Under the pieces are notes generated by a model. That model did no database searches. It worked only from the letters and a program-made list of their open reading frames with translations, and was not told the DNA's origin. Positions 51,739-60,335 of a stretch of 64,000 bases of DNA are shown here, in pieces. Within the stretch, counting starts at the first letter, position 1. Each line of letters opens with the position of its first letter. The stretch comes from Fibrobacter sp. UWR2 (GTDB lineage: Bacteria; Fibrobacterota; Fibrobacteria; Fibrobacterales; Fibrobacteraceae), in contig NZ_MWQE01000008.1 of the NCBI RefSeq assembly GCF_002210285.1, forward strand, positions 62,001 through 126,000, read 5' to 3'. Position numbers and translations under genes: made by a program.

Positions 51739-52566
51739 ATGTCAAGAACTCTCTACATAGGTGACGTACACGGCTGCGCCGATGAACTAGAACGCATCAT
51801 AGACGCCTTCGGCTTTGTACGCGGGAGCGATACGCTCTACCAGACCGGAGACATCATCAACAAGGGCCCGGACATGATGCGGGCAATGCGCACCGTCATC
51901 GATCTCGGAATCCTTACCGTACGCGGGAACCACGAAGAACATTTAATCCGCTCGATGGAAGCCCCCGAAAGCATGTGGACCGAGAAGCAGCGCAACCGCT
52001 TCAAGGCGCTCCCGCTGGAAGACTGGGAGTTCATCCGCGATACGGTAAAAACATGGCCCCTCTGGCGCGACACCCCGCACGCCCTCCTCGTGCACGCAGG
52101 CCTAGAACCCGGCAAGACACGCCTTGAAGACATGAGCCCCGAAGTATTGCTGTCCATCCGCAAATGGAATGATGAGCCATGGTACAAACTGGTAAAATGG
52201 CCGAAAACCGTCGTGTTCGGGCACTGGGCAAAGAAGGGATTCGTGAACATTCCCGGATTCATCGGGCTCGATTCGGGCTGCGTCTACGGCAAGTGCCTTA
52301 CCGCATGGTGCCCCGAAGAAGACAAGTTCTATACGGTACCTGCCGCCCGCGAATACACGCCGGTGAAGGACAAGGCAAAGGAATCCGAAGGCGCACCCTG
52401 CAAGGTGGTCGGCGACAACAGCCCTTCTGCAGTGCCGCCCAAGACATTCGACGAAATCAAGGCCCGCATCGAAAACGGCGATATCGCACCTGCAAAGGAC
52501 AGCCCCGAAGAGAACACCATACGAAAAGCGAGCCCCTCCATCGCGGCAGAGTGGGCTGGTTACTAA
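51739..52566 (+). CDS. ApaH/PrpA-like metallophosphoesterase
   Basis: This 275-residue protein has the PPP phosphoesterase metal motifs in order: GDVHGC (about 8-13), GDIINKGPD, RGNHEEHLI and LVHAGLEPG, then FGHWAKKG and LDSGCVYGKCLTAW near the end, as in symmetrical Ap4A hydrolases and protein-Ser/Thr phosphatases. It probably acts in the cytoplasm on dinucleotides or phosphoproteins; the sequence does not decide. The C-terminal 60 residues are a poorly conserved tail. No clear ribosome site. Confidence 0.85.
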   Translation: MSRTLYIGDVHGCADELERIIDAFGFVRGSDTLYQTGDIINKGPDMMRAMRTVIDLGILTVRGNHEEHLIRSMEAPESMWTEKQRNRFKALPLEDWEFIRDTVKTWPLWRDTPHALLVHAGLEPGKTRLEDMSPEVLLSIRKWNDEPWYKLVKWPKTVVFGHWAKKGFVNIPGFIGLDSGCVYGKCLTAWCPEEDKFYTVPAAREYTPVKDKAKESEGAPCKVVGDNSPSAVPPKTFDEIKARIENGDIAPAKDSPEENTIRKASPSIAAEWAGY

Positions 52567-52585
52567 AATTTTACTAAGTTTCCCC

Positions 52586-52593
52586 TAAATTGG
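52586..52593 (+). promoter_or_regulatory. TAAATTGG -7-like element
   Basis: CCTAAATTGG lies 15 nt before the ATG at 52609, leaving space for AGAGGAAAC as ribosome site. Confidence 0.4.
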
Positions 52594-52608
52594 TTGTTTA
52601 GAGGAAAC

Positions 52609-53274
52609 ATGAAGAAAATAATTGTAGCCCTAGTCTTTTTACTGACCGCAGGTACAGCATTCGCCGAAGAGGCATGGCCGCGCACGTTCTTTTTCAGCAC
52701 TGGTATCGGACTTTACGCCTCCAAGGGCGACCTGAACGAGCGTGTGCTCTCGATGAAGGACACATCGGGTCGCAAGCAGACCATCCATTCCCCCGCTCTC
52801 GATATCTTTGCAAGCCCTGACTTTACAATCGGCGTTAATGTACGCGAATTCACCATCGGGCTTAACTTCCAGATCTGGAATTCAGAACAGGTCATCAACG
52901 GATTTCCGGACGAATCCCAGAAAGGGGAAAGCCTCATCTGGCGTATCAGCATGGAATTCACGTACAATTTCTTCTGGCCGGAGTTCTTCCAGATTGGGGT
53001 CGGCGCCGCCTATTCCTACACGACCGTCACAACGGAAAACACCGCCTATATCGATGGCGAGGCCAGCGATTCGGAACTTATGGGGTCAGCTGTCGGCCTT
53101 ATTGCGAACATCAAGTACTTCCTGTTTGACAATTTCGCCATCGTCCCGTATGTAAAGATTTACGAGAACTGGTTCAAGAATGTCTATACCGAAGAAAGCG
53201 AGCTCTGCGACCTCGATTCCTACATGTGGCAGACGTTCTTCTTTGTCGGCGTAAACCTTCAGATACAGTTTTAA
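52609..53274 (+). CDS. Outer-membrane beta-barrel protein, uncharacterised
   Basis: About 221 residues from the ATG at 52609 (AGAGGAAAC upstream; the frame opens five codons earlier). A signal peptide (MKKIIVALVFLLTAGTAFA) leads into alternating strands typical of a small outer-membrane barrel (FFFSTGIGLYASK, FTIGVNVREFTIGLNFQIW, FQIGVGAAYSYTTV, FFVGVNLQIQF at the C-terminus with a terminal Phe, the usual BAM signal). Function unknown; a second barrel gene follows after 19 nt. Confidence 0.7.
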   Translation: MKKIIVALVFLLTAGTAFAEEAWPRTFFFSTGIGLYASKGDLNERVLSMKDTSGRKQTIHSPALDIFASPDFTIGVNVREFTIGLNFQIWNSEQVINGFPDESQKGESLIWRISMEFTYNFFWPEFFQIGVGAAYSYTTVTTENTAYIDGEASDSELMGSAVGLIANIKYFLFDNFAIVPYVKIYENWFKNVYTEESELCDLDSYMWQTFFFVGVNLQIQF

Positions 53275-53278
53275 TAAC

Positions 53279-53286
53279 TAAATTTG
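53279..53286 (+). promoter_or_regulatory. TAAATTTG element 7 nt before ATG
   Basis: ACTAAATTTGG is an exact TAnnTTTG match ending 7 nt before the ATG at 53294, with no Shine-Dalgarno. It implies a nearly leaderless transcript separate from the upstream barrel gene. Confidence 0.45.
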
Positions 53287-53293
53287 GCAACGT

Positions 53294-54439
53294 ATGAAAA
53301 CGTTTGCCAAACTTTCAATCGCATTTCTAGCAGGCGCCGTCTCCTTTGCATCGGCAATGGACGAAAACGGCTGGGCATCCATCTACGAATCCATCGCCGC
53401 CTTCGAAGACAGGCCCGGCGCGGGCGCGCCCTTCAACCGCCCCGGCTACGTCAAGCCCATCATCGAGAACCTGGGCAACGTACTGAACAGCAACTGGTAC
53501 GTAAGTGCAAACGTACCGCAGAGCCTTGCATTCGAATTTGGCATTCCCATTTCGCTCATCCCCATCAACGATGACGACCGCGTCTTTACCGAAAATGGCG
53601 TCGAAGTCCCGACTATTTTCGGCGAGAGCCACGACATGGCCCAGCCCTACGACGGCAAGACGATTTACGGTAACGAGACCTTGAACGGACTCGGTGTATT
53701 CACTTACCCGTACCTGCAGCTTGGCGTCAGCGCCTTCCATGCAAGGGTTGTTCTCCGCGGAATGTGGCTCCCGGCAATCAGCGAACTGCGCGGGTTCAGC
53801 CTGCTCGGCTTTGGCCTGCAGTACAGTTTCGGCAGGTGGTTCCAGTACATGCTCCCGCCAGCAGCGCAAGGCCTCGACGTGAGCCTCGTATTCGGCTACA
53901 ACTCCAGCAGTATCGGTTACCGCCCCAAGGATTACAGTGGCCAGCTCGATCTCGACATTTCGGCATACACCTTCGATGTCGTTATCGGCTACAAGCCCTT
54001 TAGTTTCTTCGAAGTCCTGATGACACTCGGTTACCAGTCTGCAACCATGGAAGCCTCGGGCCACCTGGAACAGAACCAGAATCCCAACATGTTCATCAAT
54101 CCGAACATCTCTGTCGACGGAAATTGCGGCTTCAAGTTCGGCATCGCGGTCGCATTCCAACTCGGCAAGACATACCACCCGGTTGTCGGGTTTGATTATG
54201 CCGGCAAGTCGAGCTTCACGACAAACGCCATCTATCTCAGGCAGCAGTTCGGCGAGGACAAGACTCCCGACGAGATCGCGAAGGACAAGGGTTACGTACG
54301 CGGAGCAAAGAAAGAAGAAGCTGCCCCCGCCGTGAACGAAACAAGCGAAAGCGCCCAGCAGGAGCTAGATCAGGAGGCAGAGCAGCCCGCGGAAGAACCC
54401 GCTGCTGACGAAGTCCCTGCCGAAGAAAGCGCAAAATAA
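53294..54439 (+). CDS. Outer-membrane protein (DUF6588-like), acidic C-terminal tail
   Basis: This 381-residue protein has a signal peptide (ending SFASA) and a beta-rich body with the layout of DUF6588-type outer-membrane proteins (LNSNWYVSANVPQSLAFEFG, PYLQLGVSAFHARVVLRG, GFGLQYSFG, GQLDLDISAYTFDVVIGYK). The last 60 residues are a Glu/Ala/Pro-rich acidic tail (EEPAADEVPAEESAK). Function unknown. The CstA gene follows after 26 nt. Confidence 0.7.
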   Translation: MKTFAKLSIAFLAGAVSFASAMDENGWASIYESIAAFEDRPGAGAPFNRPGYVKPIIENLGNVLNSNWYVSANVPQSLAFEFGIPISLIPINDDDRVFTENGVEVPTIFGESHDMAQPYDGKTIYGNETLNGLGVFTYPYLQLGVSAFHARVVLRGMWLPAISELRGFSLLGFGLQYSFGRWFQYMLPPAAQGLDVSLVFGYNSSSIGYRPKDYSGQLDLDISAYTFDVVIGYKPFSFFEVLMTLGYQSATMEASGHLEQNQNPNMFINPNISVDGNCGFKFGIAVAFQLGKTYHPVVGFDYAGKSSFTTNAIYLRQQFGEDKTPDEIAKDKGYVRGAKKEEAAPAVNETSESAQQELDQEAEQPAEEPAADEVPAEESAK

Positions 54440-54465
54440 GTTTTTAACTAAAAAGAAGGCATAAC

Positions 54466-55998
54466 ATGATTACATTCCTTATCGGTGTCGCCATCCTCAT
54501 CGGCGGATACTTTACCTACGGAAAGTTTGTCGAACATGTCTTCGGCCCTGACGACCGCAAGACTCCGGCACTCGCCAACCCGGACGGCGTTGACCGCGTC
54601 CCCATGAAGCACTGGAAGAACATGCTCATCCAGCTCCTGAACATCGCGGGTATCGGCCCCGTCATCGGCGTGATACTCGGCATCAAGTTCGGCGCCATCG
54701 TGTTCATCATCCTCCCCATCGGCAACGTATTGGGCGGTGCGGTACACGACTACTTCAGCGGCATGATCAGCATGCGCAACAACGGCTACAACGTGCCGGC
54801 CCTTTCGCGCAAGTTCCTGGGCAAGGGCCCGTCCAAGGTGGTGATGGCCCTCATCTCCGTAGCCCTCATTCTCGTGGGAGCCGTGTTCACCAACACTCCG
54901 GCGCAGCTCATCAACACGCCCATCATCGCGGGCAGCGCAGTATCCCCCACGCTATTCTGGATTGCAGTTGGCGTTATTTTCACCTACTACTTCGTGAGCA
55001 CATTCTTCCCCATCGACAAGATTATCGGGCGCATCTACCCGATTTTCGGCGGCATGCTCATCCTCGCCTCTCTCGGCATCATGATCGGTATCGCCCCGCA
55101 CCTGAACGTGCTTGACGAATTCAACCTCAGCGACATTGCCTCGAACTTCACGCAGCATCCGGCACACCAGCCCATCATCCCGATGCTCTTCGTGACCATC
55201 GCCTGCGGCATCATCAGCGGTTTCCACAGCACACAGAGCCCGCTCGTGGCCCGCACCGAAGTCACTGAAAAGACCGGCCGCCAGACGTTCTACGGCATGA
55301 TGATTATCGAAGGCCTTATCGGCATGATCTGGGCTGCCGGCGGCATGTTCATCTACCACATGCAACCCGAGCTCATGACAGCCGGCGGCGTGAAGGTCTT
55401 AAGCGTTCTCGTTTCTACCGTCATCCCGTTCGCCCCGATTTCCATCCTCGTGGTGGTGGGCGTCATTATCCTTGCGGTCACGAGTGGCGACACGAGCCTC
55501 CGCAGCCTCCGCCTCACCATCTCGGAACTCTTCGGCATCGACCAGGCCGACCCCAAGAAGCGCCTGCTCTTGACCGTCCCGATGTTCGCCATCTGCCTCG
55601 TGCTCATCTTCTGGAGCAACCTGAACCCGCAGGGATTCAACATCCTGTGGAACTACTTCAGCTGGAGTAACCAGCTCATGGCCGTCTGCAGCCTGTGCGT
55701 TGCGACAGTCTACCTCCGCAGCAAAAAGAAGAACTACCTGATTACGCTCATCCCGTGCATGTTCATGGCGTTCATCTGCTTCGATTACATCTTGTGGGTT
55801 AGCCCCGAGAACCTGAAGGGCGCTCCGCTGGGCTTTGGTCTCGACTACAAGACCGCCCTCGTGCTCGCCATCGAGAATGCAGCCGTCCTCGGCGCGCTCC
55901 TCTGCCTGCGCGGCAAGAAACTTGCTTCCAGGAAGGAATTCGACCCGGATAAGTGGGACAGTTCTATCGATGAAAAGAACGACTACGAACCGGACTAA
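54466..55998 (+). CDS. cstA: CstA family peptide/pyruvate transporter
   Basis: This 510-residue membrane protein has the CstA N-terminal signatures (YGKFVEHVFGPDDRKTPA, NIAGIGPVIGVILG, GNVLGGAVHDYFSGMISMRNNG) and later FHSTQSPLVARTE and TSGDTSLRSLRLTI, with about 13 hydrophobic segments. CstA proteins take up peptides or pyruvate during carbon limitation. It is shorter than E. coli CstA (about 700), as in many FCB-group homologs. AAGAAGG is a plausible ribosome site. The RecD2 gene starts 13 nt after its stop. Confidence 0.92.
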   Translation: MITFLIGVAILIGGYFTYGKFVEHVFGPDDRKTPALANPDGVDRVPMKHWKNMLIQLLNIAGIGPVIGVILGIKFGAIVFIILPIGNVLGGAVHDYFSGMISMRNNGYNVPALSRKFLGKGPSKVVMALISVALILVGAVFTNTPAQLINTPIIAGSAVSPTLFWIAVGVIFTYYFVSTFFPIDKIIGRIYPIFGGMLILASLGIMIGIAPHLNVLDEFNLSDIASNFTQHPAHQPIIPMLFVTIACGIISGFHSTQSPLVARTEVTEKTGRQTFYGMMIIEGLIGMIWAAGGMFIYHMQPELMTAGGVKVLSVLVSTVIPFAPISILVVVGVIILAVTSGDTSLRSLRLTISELFGIDQADPKKRLLLTVPMFAICLVLIFWSNLNPQGFNILWNYFSWSNQLMAVCSLCVATVYLRSKKKNYLITLIPCMFMAFICFDYILWVSPENLKGAPLGFGLDYKTALVLAIENAAVLGALLCLRGKKLASRKEFDPDKWDSSIDEKNDYEPD

Positions 55999-56011
55999 GG
56001 AGAGTTAGCCC

Positions 56012-58153
56012 CTGCAGCTCGAAGGAACAATCAAGAACGTTACCTTTCACAGCCCGGACAGCGGATTCTCCGTATTCCGTGTGATTGTGAAAGACGAAAA
56101 AGCCCCCGTTGTCGTAACGGGGACTTTTCCCGATTTAAGGCAGGGAGAATCGCTCAAGATGGATGGCGATTGGGGGTACCACCCCAAGTACGGCCGTCAA
56201 TTCAAGTGCACCTCGTTCACTGTTGCTGTAACCGAAAGCGAGAACATCGCCGAATATCTTTCCAGCGGTCTATTCAAGGGTATCGGCCCCAAGACGGCCG
56301 AGGCCATCGTGAAGGTTTTCGGCGAAGACACCGTCGACATCCTCGACAACCATCCGGACATTTTCCGCAAAGCAAAGATCAAGGGCATCACCGCCAAGAA
56401 GGTCGAAGCCTTCCTCGCCGCATGGCAAATGAACCGCCACAGCAGGGAAACGATGCTGTTCCTGTATGGCCACGGAATCGCGGGCAGTGTCGCCAGGAAA
56501 CTCTGGAACCAGTTCGGGCAAGAGACTATCGCACGCATTACGGAAAACCCCTACCTGCTCTGCGAAGAAATCTGGGGTATCGGCTTCTTGAAGGCCGACG
56601 AAATCGCGACGAAGGTAGGCATTGCCAAGGATAGCCCCAAGCGCCTGCAGTCCGCCCTCATGTACGTGCTGCAGGAATCCAGCTTTAACGAAGGCCACGT
56701 GTACCTCCCCAAGGACACCCTGCTCGAAAAGACCTTCCGGATCTTGCGCATCCCGATGGAAGACGACGATGCCGCCTACGGGCTTATCCGACAGTTCGAC
56801 GACCTTTGCGAACACGAGCGCATCCGGCGTGTCGACGACGACTGCTTTTACCCGCCGATGTTCCGCGCCGAACAGAGCATTGCAGACAACATCCTGTACC
56901 GGCTGGCGGGCAACGCGCTCCCGACCGCGGGTTTCGAGCGTTCCCTCATGGACTGGGAACACCAGCACAAGTTTGCCTTCGACCCCATACAAAGGAAGGC
57001 CATCGAGATGGCGCTCGCCTACCGCATTTCCATCATCACTGGCGGCCCCGGTACCGGCAAGACGACCATATTGAAGGGCATCCTCCACCTCGCACAGAAG
57101 ATGGACGAGAGCGTTTTCCTCGCCGCCCCCACGGGCCGTGCGGCAAAGCGCATGAGCGACCTCTGCGGAATGCCTGCACGCACCATACACCGCATGCTCG
57201 AGATGGACCCCGCCACAAAGAAGTTCAACCGGAACGCCGAGAACAAGCTCCCCTGCGACTTGCTTATAATCGACGAATTCAGTATGGTCGACACCTGGCT
57301 TGCGGCCGCCCTCTTCGAGGCCATTCACGCAAAGACGCGCATCGTACTCGTGGGCGACTCAGACCAGCTACCAAGCGTAGGCCCCGGGAACGTGCTAAAC
57401 GACCTCATCCGCTGCCCGCGGATTCCGACAACGCGCCTACAGCATATCTTTAGGCAAGCCGGCGGAAACGACATCGCCGACAAGGCTGCAAAGATCAACG
57501 CCGGAATCGTCCCCTCGCCCATCGAGGGTCCGAACTTCCACTTCATCCCGTTCGAGGATCCCGAAGAGGCGAAGAACATTCTGCGCGAACTGCTTACGAC
57601 CGGAGTGCGAGCCAAACTCGACATCGACCAGAAAACCGACCTGCAGATCCTCACCCCGATGCGCAAGGGCCCCCTCGGCATATTCGAACTCAACAGTTTC
57701 TTGCAGGAACTGCAGAACCCGGGCAAGGCACGCCACAGGATTATGGGGGTCGGCTGGAGCGACGGCGACAAGGTGATGCAGATAAAGAACAACTACGACA
57801 AGAACGTGTTCAACGGTGACGTCGGCATCATCTTCAAGGTCCACAAGGACGACGAGAAGGTCACCGTATTCTACGACGACAAGACTGTCGAGTACGAGGG
57901 CGACGAACTGGAGCAGCTCACCCTCGCCTATGCCAGCACCATCCACAAGAGCCAGGGAAGCGAATACCCCGCCGTAATCGTCATCCTCGATTCTAGCCAC
58001 TACATGATGCTCCAGAGGAACCTCATCTACACGGCGATTACCCGCGCCAAGGGCCACGTATGGGTACTTTCTGCCCCAGGGGCTTTCTCGACCGCGGTCC
58101 GCAACAACCGCAGCATACGCCGCTACACCCGCCTTACCGAGCGCCTAGGATAG
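56012..58153 (+). CDS. recD2: RecD2-type ATP-dependent helicase, CTG start
   Basis: About 713 residues if started at CTG 56012. The N-terminal OB-like domain typical of RecD2 (LEGTIKNVTFHSPDSGFSVFRV) lies upstream of the first ATG/GTG/TTG in frame (GTG 56081), so a start at 56081 would cut into a conserved domain. TAAGGAGAG lies 8 nt before CTG 56012 and an in-frame TAG at 56006 excludes anything further up. Next come helix-hairpin-helix motifs (GIGPKTAEAIV), Walker A GGPGTGKTT, LIIDEFSMVD, and the C-terminal TIHKSQGSEYPAVIV motif. RecD2 is a 5'-3' DNA helicase involved in repair in bacteria lacking RecBC. Confidence 0.9.
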   Translation: MQLEGTIKNVTFHSPDSGFSVFRVIVKDEKAPVVVTGTFPDLRQGESLKMDGDWGYHPKYGRQFKCTSFTVAVTESENIAEYLSSGLFKGIGPKTAEAIVKVFGEDTVDILDNHPDIFRKAKIKGITAKKVEAFLAAWQMNRHSRETMLFLYGHGIAGSVARKLWNQFGQETIARITENPYLLCEEIWGIGFLKADEIATKVGIAKDSPKRLQSALMYVLQESSFNEGHVYLPKDTLLEKTFRILRIPMEDDDAAYGLIRQFDDLCEHERIRRVDDDCFYPPMFRAEQSIADNILYRLAGNALPTAGFERSLMDWEHQHKFAFDPIQRKAIEMALAYRISIITGGPGTGKTTILKGILHLAQKMDESVFLAAPTGRAAKRMSDLCGMPARTIHRMLEMDPATKKFNRNAENKLPCDLLIIDEFSMVDTWLAAALFEAIHAKTRIVLVGDSDQLPSVGPGNVLNDLIRCPRIPTTRLQHIFRQAGGNDIADKAAKINAGIVPSPIEGPNFHFIPFEDPEEAKNILRELLTTGVRAKLDIDQKTDLQILTPMRKGPLGIFELNSFLQELQNPGKARHRIMGVGWSDGDKVMQIKNNYDKNVFNGDVGIIFKVHKDDEKVTVFYDDKTVEYEGDELEQLTLAYASTIHKSQGSEYPAVIVILDSSHYMMLQRNLIYTAITRAKGHVWVLSAPGAFSTAVRNNRSIRRYTRLTERLG

Positions 58154-58258
58154 CTATATGTGCAGGAGCGTTTCATGAAAAAGGCAAAAAAGGGTAATTT
58201 AGGCAATATGTTTCCGAAATTTCGCAGTTTTTTCACTTAAATCCTTTGCTTTTTGGCT

Positions 58259-58266
58259 TATTTTTG
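58259..58266 (+). promoter_or_regulatory. TATTTTTG -7 element of the lipoprotein gene
   Basis: This exact TAnnTTTG match lies 35 nt before the ATG at 58302. The preceding 58154-58258 shows no ORF. Confidence 0.4.
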
Positions 58267-58301
58267 TTTATTTTCAAGAAAAACAGACTAGAGGTACTCT
58301 T

Positions 58302-59294
58302 ATGAACTTCAAAAAAATTCTTCTCGGTTCTGCCATCGCAGCCGCATCCTTCGGATTTTTCGCATGCGGCGATGAAGGTTCCAGTGATCCCGTAGTCGGT
58401 CCCGACGGAAAGGAACCGGCCGGTCCCAAGATTGATATTCCCAAGCAATCCGCACTTTCCCCGATTACCGTTAACGGTCTGAAGGTGACCGTGATGTCCG
58501 GTACCAACGGCATGCGTGGTTCCCTGGGCGGCGTCATCAAGATCGACCCGGAATTCATGGACACCTCCGAGCCCTACACCGCCAATGTCGATGTCAAGAT
58601 TGACAGCGTGTCTTTCGCCGTGGGTAGAGTCATCGACGGGAAGCCGTACCAGGAAAAGATCAACATCAACCTCGATGGTCAGGTGTTCCCGACCGACATG
58701 GTGTCGTTCTCCCAGAAATACATCGAGTTCTCTGAACTCAGCACCTGCGGCGAATTCCAGCTCTACATTTTTGCCTACTCCAGCAGCAAGGAAGAAGGTA
58801 TCAAGACCTCGCTCTACACGACCGTCATCGATACGCTCAAGTTCACGCGCCCCGAAGCGGAATGCAAGACACCGGAGCCGATTGAGTCCTCCTCTTCTGC
58901 TGCCGCAGTCTGCACTCCGGTAACCGCAAACGAACTCGTGCTTTCCAACACCTCGGGTGGTGCCCTGACGGCCATCAACTTCGAAACCGGTGCTGCCGAC
59001 AATCCGCACGTCACGCTTAAGTTCACGGGCGGAGATGCCTTCCTCGTTCCGGGTGCCGGCACGACCATTTACGAAGACAACAACCAGATTTCCGGCCTCC
59101 TGCCGACCAAGAGCCCTGTCTGCAAGGAAGACTTCTCGAGAAGCAGCATGCCTCTTGACGCCGATGAAGAACTGGTGAGCGGCCTCTGGCTTGATGTTGT
59201 CACCGCCGATGGCAAGATGTTCCCGCTCATGATCCAGAAGGTGATGAAGGAAGCCAACACCAAGGGCACTGTCAACATCGTCTACTACAAGTAA
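58302..59294 (+). CDS. Putative Fibrobacter lipoprotein
   Basis: This 330-residue protein has a signal peptide with lipobox FFACGDE (Cys24-like), then GSSDPVVGPDGKEPAG. Two beta-rich halves are joined by a Ser-rich linker (about 200-210, ESSSSAAAV). The second half (ELVLSNTSGGALTAINFETG, FSRSSMPLD, MFPLMIQKVM) resembles a small beta-sandwich. No enzyme motif is seen; it is similar in style to other Ser-linker lipoproteins of this genome. It has its own promoter motif and terminator. Confidence 0.75.
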   Translation: MNFKKILLGSAIAAASFGFFACGDEGSSDPVVGPDGKEPAGPKIDIPKQSALSPITVNGLKVTVMSGTNGMRGSLGGVIKIDPEFMDTSEPYTANVDVKIDSVSFAVGRVIDGKPYQEKININLDGQVFPTDMVSFSQKYIEFSELSTCGEFQLYIFAYSSSKEEGIKTSLYTTVIDTLKFTRPEAECKTPEPIESSSSAAAVCTPVTANELVLSNTSGGALTAINFETGAADNPHVTLKFTGGDAFLVPGAGTTIYEDNNQISGLLPTKSPVCKEDFSRSSMPLDADEELVSGLWLDVVTADGKMFPLMIQKVMKEANTKGTVNIVYYK

Positions 59295-59317
59295 TCGCTA
59301 GGCAAAACCTTTATCGA

Positions 59318-59345
59318 GCCCTCCCCCTGCGGGAGGGCTTTTTTG
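59318..59345 (+). terminator. Rho-independent terminator of the lipoprotein gene
   Basis: GCCCTCCC pairs with GGGAGGGC around CCTGC, followed by TTTTTT. Confidence 0.9.
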
Positions 59346-59394
59346 TGGAATAAAGCACTACTTTCTCATTTTTAAATTAAATTAGCCTAACTTT

Positions 59395-59410
59395 ATTAGA
59401 TTAATCTAAT
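59395..59410. promoter_or_regulatory. 16-bp palindrome upstream of gpmA (operator candidate)
   Basis: ATTAGATTAATCTAAT is perfectly palindromic and lies 60 bp before the gpmA start, in an AT-rich promoter region. A TATTATTG motif follows at 59433-59440. It is a candidate binding site of a dimeric regulator. Confidence 0.45.
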
Positions 59411-59470
59411 TTTAGCAAGGATTTTTTTCTATTATTGCTTTCATCAAAAACAATAAATAGGAGAAACCTC

Positions 59471-60217
59471 ATGATTAAACTTGTACTAGTCCGCCACGGC
59501 GAAAGCGAATGGAACAAGAAGAACCTCTTTACCGGCTGGATGGATGTCGACCTGAGCGAAAAAGGTCACGAAGAAGCGACCGCTGCTGGCCAACTTTTAA
59601 AAGCCGAAGGCTACGATTTTGATTTGTGTTACACCTCGTACCTGAAGCGCGCCATCCATACGCTGAACCACATGCTCGACGAGATGGATAGAGCATGGCT
59701 CCCCGTCGTAAAGAGTTGGAAACTGAACGAGCGCCACTACGGAGACCTGCAGGGCAAGAACAAGTCCGAAGCCGCCGAGAAGTTCGGTGAAGAGCAGGTA
59801 AAGATTTGGCGTCGTTCCTTCGATATCAAACCGCCCGTACTCGCCGATGACGATGAGCGCAGCGCAAAGAAACAGGCCATGTACCGCGATGTAGACGAAT
59901 CATTCCTCCCGCAGAACGAAAGCCTTGAAACGACAATTGCCCGCGTAATCCCCTACTACCTCGAAGAAATCAAGCCGCAAATGAAAGCCGGCAAGCGTGT
60001 CGTGATTGCCGCCCACGGCAACTCCCTTCGCGCCCTAGTGATGTACCTCGACAAGATGAGCAAGGAAGAAGTTCTCGGCCTGAACATCCCGACCGCAACC
60101 CCGCTCGTCTACGAGTTCGATGACAATCTGAACCCGGTTAAGCACTACTACCTAGGAGACCAGGAAGCCCTCAAGGCCAAAATGGAAGCCGTAGCCAACC
60201 AGGGCAAGAAAAAGTAG
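59471..60217 (+). CDS. gpmA: 2,3-bisphosphoglycerate-dependent phosphoglycerate mutase
   Basis: About 248 residues from the ATG at 59471, with TAGGAGAAAC upstream; the frame opens 12 codons earlier. It has the RHG signature [10 protein letters not shown] with the phospho-histidine, [33 protein letters not shown] and the second histidine in [11 protein letters not shown]. It interconverts 3- and 2-phosphoglycerate in glycolysis. The non-homologous enzyme for the same reaction, gpmI, is the next gene. Confidence 0.96.
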   Translation: MIKLVLVRHGESEWNKKNLFTGWMDVDLSEKGHEEATAAGQLLKAEGYDFDLCYTSYLKRAIHTLNHMLDEMDRAWLPVVKSWKLNERHYGDLQGKNKSEAAEKFGEEQVKIWRRSFDIKPPVLADDDERSAKKQAMYRDVDESFLPQNESLETTIARVIPYYLEEIKPQMKAGKRVVIAAHGNSLRALVMYLDKMSKEEVLGLNIPTATPLVYEFDDNLNPVKHYYLGDQEALKAKMEAVANQGKKK

Positions 60218-60239
60218 CGCACCATACTGTTGTGTCTTC

Positions 60240-60280
60240 AGAAAATTCGGAGCCGATGGCCCCGATGTTTTCTAAATTTG
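60240..60280 (+). promoter_or_regulatory. Hairpin and TAAATTTG promoter element ahead of gpmI
   Basis: AGAAAA..CGG.GCC (60240-60254) can pair with GGC.CCG..TTTTCT (60258-60273), an interrupted stem after gpmA. The exact TAnnTTTG match TAAATTTG (60273-60280) begins where the stem ends and lies 55 nt before the gpmI ATG, so the two signals overlap. Confidence 0.4.
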
Positions 60281-60335
60281 TGCTCGGATTTTAATTCAAC
60301 TGGCTAGGCTCAGGCCGAGCTCAAGGAGACACAAC

